Below, piece by piece: positions 48,320 to 54,551 of a stretch of 64,000 nt of DNA. Position numbers and translations under genes: made by a program. Each line of letters begins with the position of its first letter. Within the stretch, counting starts at the first letter, position 1. This DNA comes from Polynucleobacter sinensis (GTDB taxonomy: Bacteria; Pseudomonadota; Gammaproteobacteria; Burkholderiales; Burkholderiaceae). A model generated the notes under the pieces. The model was not told where the DNA came from and did no database searches. It worked only from the letters and a program-made list of their open reading frames with translations. The stretch is from positions 264,816 through 328,815 of the forward strand of contig NZ_LOJJ01000018.1 of the NCBI RefSeq assembly GCF_001595985.1, given 5' to 3'.

Positions 48320-48895
48320 ATGCCCTTTAATCTACCCATCGCCTTAACTTGGTTGCGTGTCGCTGCAATTCCTCTCGTTGTCGCGGTGTTTTATTTGCCC
48401 AATAGCTGGCTAGCTCCTTTCGACAAGAATCTCGCAGCTACGGTGATTTTTGTTTTTGCAGCGGTGACCGACTGGTTAGATGGATTCTTGGCTCGCAAAA
48501 TGAAGCAAGAATCGGCATTTGGTCAATTTTTAGATCCAGTGGCTGACAAGTTAATCGTAGCTGCATCCTTACTGGTTTTGCTGAACATGGATCGCGTTCA
48601 AGTTTGGGTAGCTTTAATCATTATTGGTCGTGAAATTACCATATCAGCCTTAAGAGAGTGGATGGCACTTTTGGGGGCAGGTAAAAGTGTTGCTGTTCAT
48701 ATGGTTGGTAAGCTCAAAACCACGGCGCAGCTTGTAGCAATTCCTTTTTTATTGCTGAATGACACTCTGTTTGGCTGGTTAAATTGCGCTCAAGTAGGTA
48801 CGTGGTTAATCTGGGTTGCATCCTTTTTGACGCTGTGGTCAATGTTCTATTACATGAAAAAGGCCTTGCCTCAGCTCGTTCATAATGCTGAATAA
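48320..48895 (+). CDS. pgsA: CDP-diacylglycerol--glycerol-3-phosphate 3-phosphatidyltransferase
   Basis: PgsA makes phosphatidylglycerol phosphate. The CDP-alcohol phosphotransferase motif spans TDWLDGFLARKMKQESAFGQFLDPVADKL (DGxxAR..G..LDPxxDK), about residues 56-84. Four or five membrane helices are seen. 191 residues is normal. uvrC-pgsA-tRNA-Gly-tRNA-Cys is the order also found in E. coli. Confidence 0.95.
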   Translation: MPFNLPIALTWLRVAAIPLVVAVFYLPNSWLAPFDKNLAATVIFVFAAVTDWLDGFLARKMKQESAFGQFLDPVADKLIVAASLLVLLNMDRVQVWVALIIIGREITISALREWMALLGAGKSVAVHMVGKLKTTAQLVAIPFLLLNDTLFGWLNCAQVGTWLIWVASFLTLWSMFYYMKKALPQLVHNAE

Positions 48896-49011
48896 AGCTC
48901 ATTAACCCATAGCTGACAAGGGTTTGACGTCAACATCAGCCCCTGATTTTTTAATCTTCTCTAGAAATAATGCGCTTCCTAAAATAGTTTGTTAAACTAC
49001 TGCCCTGTTAT

Positions 49012-49087
49012 GCGGGAATAGCTCAGCTGGTAGAGCGATACCTTGCCAAGGTATAGGTCGGGAGTTCGAACCTCCTTTCCCGCTCCA
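49012..49087 (+). tRNA. tRNA-Gly (GCC)
   Basis: A complete 76-nt cloverleaf with encoded CCA. Acceptor GCGGGAA pairs with TTCCCGC; the D-arm is GCTC..GAGC; anticodon loop TTGCCAA gives GCC; the T-arm holds GTTCGAA. It lies downstream of pgsA. Confidence 0.98.
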
Positions 49088-49093
49088 AGTTCG

Positions 49094-49123
49094 ATGGGAA
49101 GCCCTAAAAAGCTTCCCATTTTT
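49094..49123 (+). terminator. Terminator-like hairpin between the two tRNAs
   Basis: ATGGGAAGC and GCTTCCCAT pair around CCTAAAAA, followed by TTTTT. It would separate, or partly attenuate, the tRNA-Cys from the tRNA-Gly transcript. Confidence 0.75.
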
Positions 49124-49136
49124 GATTCAGGCATAT

Positions 49137-49210
49137 GGCGCGTTGGCCGAGTGGTTAGGCAGGAGCCTGCAAAGCTTCGTACGGGGGTTCGATTCCCTCA
49201 CGCGCCTCCA
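49137..49210 (+). tRNA. tRNA-Cys (GCA)
   Basis: A complete 74-nt cloverleaf with encoded CCA. Acceptor GGCGCGT pairs with ACGCGCC; the anticodon loop CTGCAAA gives GCA; the T-loop is GTTCGATTC. In E. coli a leucine tRNA follows at this place; here galE follows instead. Confidence 0.98.
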
Positions 49211-49287
49211 TAAATCTTATGGGGGCTAATTGATTGTGCGGACACCTTTATTTTCTATGAGCTGCATTCTTGATTAAGGCCACTCCC

Positions 49288-50310
49288 ATGTCCATGAAAA
49301 CAGTATTAGTTACAGGCGGGTCGGGTTACATTGGCTCCCACACCTTAATTAGCTTATTGCAAGCTGGTATGTCTGTCGTTGTTCTCGATAATTTGTGTAA
49401 TAGTAAAAAAGAGGTTATTGACAGAGTTCAGTACATCACCCAAAAAACGATCGCATTTATTGAGGGCGATATACGCGATCGCAAAGTATTAAAAGCAATC
49501 TTTAAAGATTACCCAATTGACGCCGTCATCCATTTTGCTGGACTAAAGGCGGTAGGTGAGTCCGTTGCAAATCCCCTGAGTTACTTTGATAACAATGTGG
49601 GTGGTAGTCTAGTTCTGTTTGAAGAGATGGCTCAGGCCAATGTAAAAAAATTGGTCTTTTCTTCATCAGCTACGGTATATGGTGATGCCAAAACCATGCC
49701 TATCTCTGAAGATTTTCCGCTCCAAACTTTAAATCCATACGGTCGTAGTAAGTTAATGGTTGAGAATATTCTGCGTGACCTATTTCATTCCGATCCAGCT
49801 TGGCGCATCTCTCTTTTGCGCTACTTCAATCCAGTTGGGGCGCATGAGTCTGGATTAATTGGAGAAGATCCTTCTGGAGCGCCCAATAATTTAATGCCCT
49901 TTGTGGCGCAAGTAGTTTCCGGCCAGCAAAAAGAGTTATTGGTTTTTGGAGATGACTATGAAACCAAAGATGGTACCGGCGTTCGGGACTATATCCATGT
50001 TCAAGATTTAGCAGAAGGCCATTTGGCAGCCCTCCAATACATCGAGCGAGAGCCTGGCTTAGTTGCAGTGAATTTGGGAACAGGAAGGGGATATAGCGTT
50101 TTCGAAATGATTGAAGCATTTGAAAAGGTATCCGGTAAAAAGGTATCCTTTAAAGTGGTGGCTCGTCGCCCTGGCGATATAGCAGTTTGCTATGCCGATC
50201 CTGCATTAGCAAAAAAGCTGTTTGCTTGGGAGGCAAAGCTAGACATTGATCGCATGTGTGAGGATGCTTGGCGCTGGCAGCAACAAAGCGCCAATGCGGC
50301 GCATCAGTAA
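49288..50310 (+). CDS. galE: UDP-glucose 4-epimerase GalE
   Basis: GalE interconverts UDP-glucose and UDP-galactose (or the N-acetyl forms), feeding surface polysaccharides. The NAD motif TGGSGYIGSHT is at residues about 8-18; the catalytic Ser/Tyr/Lys are in FSSSATVYG (about 124) and NPYGRSKLMVE (Tyr about 150). VRDYIHVQDLAEGH and NLGTGRGYSV are typical. The ATG at 49288 (340 residues) has AAGG upstream; one at 49294 is also possible. It stands alone after the tRNAs. Confidence 0.95.
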   Translation: MSMKTVLVTGGSGYIGSHTLISLLQAGMSVVVLDNLCNSKKEVIDRVQYITQKTIAFIEGDIRDRKVLKAIFKDYPIDAVIHFAGLKAVGESVANPLSYFDNNVGGSLVLFEEMAQANVKKLVFSSSATVYGDAKTMPISEDFPLQTLNPYGRSKLMVENILRDLFHSDPAWRISLLRYFNPVGAHESGLIGEDPSGAPNNLMPFVAQVVSGQQKELLVFGDDYETKDGTGVRDYIHVQDLAEGHLAALQYIEREPGLVAVNLGTGRGYSVFEMIEAFEKVSGKKVSFKVVARRPGDIAVCYADPALAKKLFAWEAKLDIDRMCEDAWRWQQQSANAAHQ

Positions 50311-50518
50311 AGGTGATATGGCGCATCGCCTTTGCAAGAATTTTTCAAACCACGCTGGGTTAGGGTGAGAACTTTAAGTTGTAACCGTTCATTGGGACTG
50401 CTAAGAGACCTTTAAATAATCTAGTCGTGACCCCCGTTCTGCAGATCTCAAAATCCATTCTTGACGTATTGCGCTTCTCCCATAAAATGATTCTATTTAG
50501 TACTCAGGTGATCCCATC

Positions 50519-50977
50519 ATGACCCAAGCTCCTTTCTTAAGGCTTTGCATCACACTTTCTTTAGTATTTTTATTGGGTGCTTGCGCATCTTCAGGTGACT
50601 CTCCAACTGGCACCCCAAGCGAAGTTCAGGAAATCCAGTCACAACTCTTGGGGGACATGCCGTTGCCCGCTGCCTCTAAAATGATTGGTTCTGATTCACT
50701 CATTATTGGCCGTGGTGACAACTGGGTGGGTCGCGTTGTTTTATCTGGCGTGCAAACCCCTACTGATATTTACGCATTCTTCCAGGCCGAGTATCCAAAA
50801 GCAGGGTGGACAACCGTGAGTGCAGTGAAATCTAAAACCAGTATTTTGGTTTTCACTAAAGGGGACCGTACCTCTACTGTTGAGGTGGGCGAAGGTTCTT
50901 TTACGGGTCCAAAAACAATCATCACAATCACCGCGTCACCCAAGAATGCAAATGTTATTGCGCCTAGCAAGAAATAG
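50519..50977 (+). CDS. Predicted outer membrane or periplasmic lipoprotein
   Basis: The 152-residue protein has a lipoprotein signal: hydrophobic stretch (residues about 8-20) and lipobox LGAC, with Cys at 22, followed by ASSGDSPTGT. The mature part contains GRVVLSGVQTPTDIYAFFQAEYPKAGW, suggesting a small folded domain that I do not recognise as a named family. It is monocistronic, ending at a bidirectional terminator before lexA. The 208-bp gap upstream (50311-50518) holds only a weak inverted repeat (near 50311-50333). Confidence 0.85.
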   Translation: MTQAPFLRLCITLSLVFLLGACASSGDSPTGTPSEVQEIQSQLLGDMPLPAASKMIGSDSLIIGRGDNWVGRVVLSGVQTPTDIYAFFQAEYPKAGWTTVSAVKSKTSILVFTKGDRTSTVEVGEGSFTGPKTIITITASPKNANVIAPSKK

Positions 50978-51003
50978 CATCAAATTGAGCGGCGTAGCAA
51001 TAA

Positions 51004-51027
51004 AAAAGGCCTGAACTGAGGCCTTTT
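51004..51027. terminator. Terminator between the lipoprotein gene and lexA
   Basis: AAAAGGCCT (51004-51012) and AGGCCTTTT (51019-51027) are perfect arms around GAACTG, between two convergent genes. Confidence 0.8.
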
Positions 51028-51043
51028 GCTTTAGGCCTTGAGC

Positions 51044-51763
51044 TTATAAGCCTCCAGCTCTGATGAGGCCTACAGCTTGACCCTCAATAGCAAAGTTAGG
51101 TTGACGGCTATCGACCAGAATATTTTTAAAGTCTGGGTTCTCAGCTTGTAATTCAATCACCATGCCCTCTGCAGTTTTCTTTTGATTCCAACGCTTGACA
51201 GTGACTTCATCATCTAAACGTGCCACCACAATATCTCCATTGCGCACTTCAGATGTTTTTCTAACAGCCAAATAATCGCCATCCAAAATACCGGCATCGC
51301 GCATGCTCATCCCTTGTACTTTCAAAAGGTAATCAGCGCCTTTGCTAAATAAACTCGGATCAATCGGCACTTGTTTTTCAATATGCTCCACTGCCATGAT
51401 CGGCGATCCCGCAGCAACGCGACCAATGAGAGGGAGGGTGAGTTGCTGAAGTGCGCCAGAAGGCAAGGACAGCTGACGATATTTATTTGAGTGGTGGGAT
51501 TGGTTAAAGCGTTGCGGAATTCGGATACCGCGCGAAGTACCCGGAGTAAGTTCGATGTAACCTTTTTTTGCTAATGCGCGCAGATGCTCTTCAGCTGCAT
51601 TAGCCGAGGCAAAGCCAAGTCGAGTGGCAATCTCTGCTCGTGTCGGTGGTAGACCGCTATCTTCAATCGCATTCGTAATGAGATCGAGGATCTCACTTTG
51701 GCGCGGGGTGAGTTTGGGTAGAGCAGCTAGCTCCTCGGGGAAATCGACTGTATTTATGTCCAT
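51044..51763 (-). CDS. lexA: LexA repressor
   Basis: LexA represses SOS genes and self-cleaves when RecA is active. The 239-residue protein (about 35 longer than E. coli LexA, mostly in the linker and N-terminus) has the winged-helix domain [11 protein letters not shown]...[13 protein letters not shown] (residues about 18-55), the cleavage site VAAGSP (Ala-Gly, about residue 125), the nucleophile Ser in [13 protein letters not shown] (about 161) and the base Lys in [11 protein letters not shown]. No other in-frame start lies between M1 and the helix, so the start is fixed here, with no room for a normal ribosome site. Confidence 0.97.
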   Translation of the reverse strand: MDINTVDFPEELAALPKLTPRQSEILDLITNAIEDSGLPPTRAEIATRLGFASANAAEEHLRALAKKGYIELTPGTSRGIRIPQRFNQSHHSNKYRQLSLPSGALQQLTLPLIGRVAAGSPIMAVEHIEKQVPIDPSLFSKGADYLLKVQGMSMRDAGILDGDYLAVRKTSEVRNGDIVVARLDDEVTVKRWNQKKTAEGMVIELQAENPDFKNILVDSRQPNFAIEGQAVGLIRAGGL

Positions 51764-51798
51764 ACTGGGATTGTATACAGCACTATTTGATAATTCAA
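51764..51798 (-). promoter_or_regulatory. lexA promoter, probably giving a leaderless transcript
   Basis: On the minus strand, -35 TTGAAT (51798-51793), a 17-bp spacer and -10 TACAAT (51775-51770) lie upstream. Only six bases (CCCAGT) separate the -10 box from the ATG, so transcription should begin at or very near the start codon. Confidence 0.65.
51765..51780 (-). promoter_or_regulatory. LexA/SOS box in front of lexA
   Basis: Read on the minus strand, CTGTATACAATCCCAG fits the CTG-N10-CAG operator. It lies 2-17 bp before the lexA ATG and overlaps the -10 box, so bound LexA would block its own promoter. A weaker half-match (CTGTATTTATGTCCAT, 51748-51763 on the + strand) lies over the start codon. 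Confidence 0.85.
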
Positions 51799-51823
51799 GT
51801 AGTTTGGCGATGGATAATGGGGC

Positions 51824-52900
51824 ATGAGTACAAATTCAAACAGCCTGGAAAACACGCCCCATATCCTTGTTTTGGGAATGGGCGGCACTATTGCCGGTCT
51901 TGCATCCAAGCCAGAAGATAATCCGTTGGATTATCGGGCTGGCCAAGTCGGAGTGGATTCACTGTTAACTCACATTGAGTCAGCACTTCCCAGTGGCTTG
52001 ACCTTGGTGTCAAAGCAGGTGGCTAATATCAATAGCCGTAATCTTTCTGAAGAGTTACTGACGGAGCTTGGAAACGTTGTGAGGAGTGCTCTAGCTAGCC
52101 CTCTGGTGATGGGGATTGTGATTACTCATGGTACAGATACCCTTGAGGAAACTGGCATTTTCCTTCAATTGACTTGCGGAACGCATGCTCTTGATTTGGG
52201 TAAACGGGTGATTTTGACAGGTGCGATGTTGCCTAGTAATGCGCCACGGGCCGACGGCCCATCGAACCTCTTGGATGCGATTCGTTGGGTCTCAACCCCA
52301 ATAGATAATTGCCCTGGGGGCATTTACGGGGTGATGGCTGGTCGAGGCTGCTTAGCTATGGATTTGGCTAAGCGCCATACATCGGCACTCAACGCCCCCA
52401 TTAAAGATTCCCCCAGCAGTTCTGTCGGTTTGATTAACCCTTCGTGGTTATCTGGGGTCAAGGCTATTCAGGCTGCTTGGACTGAAGATTTGCCAATTCC
52501 CCAGGCAGATACCTGGCCTTGGGTTGAGATTTTGACAAGCCATGCGGGCGCGCGAGCCCAAACCATTACCCATTGGATTAAAGCCAATGTAGATGGTCTA
52601 GTGTTGGCTGGGTCCGGTATCGGTGGATTTCATGATGTTTGGCGGACACCCCTGGATGAGGCCTCCTCCAAGGGAATTGCTTTAGTCAGATCTAGTAGAA
52701 CTGGTAGCGGTTTGACCTACCAAGATATTCCAGAGAAGGATGGGGTGGGTTGCCTTGCTGCTGGTAGTCTAGCTGCGCCGAAGGCAAGAATCGCATTGCA
52801 ATTGGCGATTTATGCGGCAAAACAGGCAAATTTAACCGGTAAACCCCTGACTTGGCAGGATTTTTTTGCTAGAATAGCGGACTTACCTGAAATTAGGTAA
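51824..52900 (+). CDS. L-asparaginase (type I/II family)
   Basis: The 358-residue enzyme hydrolyses asparagine to aspartate and ammonia. Both catalytic threonines are in conserved motifs: LGMGGTIAG (residues about 17-25) and [11 protein letters not shown] (about 104-114, Thr-Asp). No signal peptide is seen, so it is probably cytoplasmic. It is divergent from lexA with a 60-bp gap. Length is typical of ansA/ansB-like proteins. The name ansA or ansB cannot be chosen by eye. Confidence 0.9.
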   Translation: MSTNSNSLENTPHILVLGMGGTIAGLASKPEDNPLDYRAGQVGVDSLLTHIESALPSGLTLVSKQVANINSRNLSEELLTELGNVVRSALASPLVMGIVITHGTDTLEETGIFLQLTCGTHALDLGKRVILTGAMLPSNAPRADGPSNLLDAIRWVSTPIDNCPGGIYGVMAGRGCLAMDLAKRHTSALNAPIKDSPSSSVGLINPSWLSGVKAIQAAWTEDLPIPQADTWPWVEILTSHAGARAQTITHWIKANVDGLVLAGSGIGGFHDVWRTPLDEASSKGIALVRSSRTGSGLTYQDIPEKDGVGCLAAGSLAAPKARIALQLAIYAAKQANLTGKPLTWQDFFARIADLPEIR

Positions 52901-52961
52901 GGGTCTTAATAAGCAGTAAATGTGTGTTGTAAGCAGTACGTACAATTTGTTACTACCTTGT

Positions 52962-53014
52962 CACACTGGCGCTAACTTCAACAACCATCGGAGGTTAGCA
53001 AGACGCCCAGGTGA
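52962..53014 (+). promoter_or_regulatory. Structured rpsF leader, candidate ribosomal-protein autoregulatory site
   Basis: GCTAACTTC (52971-52979) pairs over 9 bp with GAGGTTAGC (52991-52999) around an 11-nt loop. Flanking bases CAC-TGG-CG and CG-CCCAG-GTG form an outer stem with an asymmetric internal loop (AAGA). Such leaders before rpsF bind S6:S18 in many bacteria. I do not find the expected CCG loop, so the assignment is tentative. Confidence 0.45.
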
Positions 53015-53036
53015 CTATATCCTTAAGGAGTGTTAG

Positions 53037-53411
53037 ATGCGTCATTATGAAATCGTCTTTATCGTCCATCCGGACCAAAGCGAGCAAGTGCCTGCAATGA
53101 TTGATCGCTATAAAGCGACATTAGCAGCTGCTGGCGGCAAAGTTCACCGTATTGAAGACTGGGGTCGTCGTCAGATGGCTTACATGATCGACAAGCTTGC
53201 TAAAGCCCACTACGTTTGCATGAATATTGAGTGCGACCAGAAGACTCTGGAAGAGCTCGAGCATGCGTTCAAATTTAACGATGCTGTTTTGCGTCACCTC
53301 ATCATCAAGACTAAGAAAGCTGAAACAGAGCCTTCCATCATGATGAAAGAAGTGCAACGCGAAGAAGCGCGCAAATCAGCTCAAACCGACGCTCCTGTAG
53401 CAGCGGCTTAA
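53037..53411 (+). CDS. rpsF: 30S ribosomal protein S6
   Basis: S6 binds the platform of the 30S subunit with S18. [19 protein letters not shown] at the start, [21 protein letters not shown] and AHYVCMNIE in the middle are standard. The 124-residue protein has a basic/acidic variable tail. AAGGAG lies 6 bp upstream of the ATG. It begins the rpsF-priB-rpsR-rplI-dnaB run. Confidence 0.97.
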   Translation: MRHYEIVFIVHPDQSEQVPAMIDRYKATLAAAGGKVHRIEDWGRRQMAYMIDKLAKAHYVCMNIECDQKTLEELEHAFKFNDAVLRHLIIKTKKAETEPSIMMKEVQREEARKSAQTDAPVAAA

Positions 53412-53470
53412 GTTAGAAATTTGAAGAGGAATACACAGACTAGAAAACGTATCAGAGTGACGGAGCGGCG

Positions 53471-53764
53471 TTGAATCATTTCACCCTAACTGCATTCTTG
53501 GTATCTAAAGACGCAATTCGATTTACACCAGCAGGAATACCGGTGATGCATTGTCAGCTAGAACATAGCGGTCAAGTAAACGAGGTAGGAGTCGCGAGGA
53601 AAATTCAGATGAGCGTTGAAGCCATAGCAATCGGCCCAATACAAAAGGGCCTAGAGCAAATGGACTTAGGAGCCGAGGCAGTGTTTGAGGGATTCTTAGC
53701 ACCCAAGACTCTACGTAATCAAAGACTTGTTTTCCACATTACCCATATTCAATTGAAAAATTAA
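53471..53764 (+). CDS. priB: Primosomal replication protein N (PriB)
   Basis: PriB is a small OB-fold single-strand DNA-binding protein that helps PriA restart forks. The 97-residue product starts with TTG ([16 protein letters not shown]) after GGAGCGG, and shows [17 protein letters not shown] and [10 protein letters not shown]. It is encoded between rpsF and rpsR, exactly where priB is found in proteobacteria. The rare TTG start may keep its level low relative to the ribosomal proteins. Confidence 0.9.
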   Translation: MNHFTLTAFLVSKDAIRFTPAGIPVMHCQLEHSGQVNEVGVARKIQMSVEAIAIGPIQKGLEQMDLGAEAVFEGFLAPKTLRNQRLVFHITHIQLKN

Positions 53765-53778
53765 AAGAGGAAATCATC

Positions 53779-54051
53779 ATGGCGTTTGGAAAGAAACCCG
53801 ATTTCAAAAAGAAACCAGCTCAGAACCCATTGTTCAAGCGTAAGCGTTATTGCCGTTTCACTGTTGCTGGCGTAGAACAGATTGACTACAAAGATGTAGA
53901 TACATTGAAGGACTTTATTGGCGAAAACGCCAAAATTACTCCTGCACGTTTGACAGGCACAAAAGCAAAATATCAGCGTCAACTAGACACTGCTATTAAG
54001 CGTGCTCGTTACTTGGCTTTATTGCCATTCTCTGATCAACACAAGAAATAA
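53779..54051 (+). CDS. rpsR: 30S ribosomal protein S18
   Basis: The 90-residue protein has the S18 core [27 protein letters not shown], followed by [17 protein letters not shown] and [16 protein letters not shown]. The single Cys in the CRFT segment is typical. GAGGAAA lies upstream of the ATG. rplI follows 13 bp later. Confidence 0.98.
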   Translation: MAFGKKPDFKKKPAQNPLFKRKRYCRFTVAGVEQIDYKDVDTLKDFIGENAKITPARLTGTKAKYQRQLDTAIKRARYLALLPFSDQHKK

Positions 54052-54064
54052 TTGGGAGCCCTCA

Positions 54065-54517
54065 ATGCAAATCATTCTTTTAGAAAAAGTAATTAACCTG
54101 GGCAACCTTGGCGACATCGTGCGCGTGAAAGACGGTTACGCTCGTAATTTCCTAATCCCACAACGTAAAGCTCGTCGTGCAACTGAAACAGCAATCGCTG
54201 ACTTTGCAGTGCGTCGTGCTGAGTTGGAAAAATTGGCTGCTGAGAAATTGGCTGCTGCAGAAGCGGTTGGCGCAAAGCTCAAAGACTTGGTTCTTGAAAT
54301 CGGTCAAAAAGCTGGCGTTGACGGTCGTTTGTTTGGTTCAGTAACTAACCATGACATCGCTGATGCATTGAAAGCTAAGGGCTTCACAATTGAAAAGGCT
54401 TCTGTACGTATGCCTACTGGCCCGTTGAAGATGGTTGGTGACCACCCTGTAGCGGTAGCTGTTCATACCGATGTAGTGGCTGACATCACTATCCGTGTAG
54501 TTGGCGAGCAGGCGTAA
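54065..54517 (+). CDS. rplI: 50S ribosomal protein L9
   Basis: The 150-residue protein starts [32 protein letters not shown] (conserved N-domain, key part [17 protein letters not shown]), has a long Ala/Lys-rich connecting helix (about residues 45-75) and the C-terminal RNA-binding domain ([17 protein letters not shown]). The ATG at 54065 is used; the frame opens further upstream inside rpsR. dnaB follows 34 bp later. Confidence 0.98.
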   Translation: MQIILLEKVINLGNLGDIVRVKDGYARNFLIPQRKARRATETAIADFAVRRAELEKLAAEKLAAAEAVGAKLKDLVLEIGQKAGVDGRLFGSVTNHDIADALKAKGFTIEKASVRMPTGPLKMVGDHPVAVAVHTDVVADITIRVVGEQA

Positions 54518-54551
54518 GTTTAGATCTTAGGTTTAAGCAAATACTAGCCTC

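Noticed and set aside
50311..50518. A small gene or RNA in the galE-lipoprotein gap
   Set aside because: Only a weak AAAGGTGAT...ATCGCCTTT inverted repeat is seen near the galE stop and no coding frame or known RNA fold.
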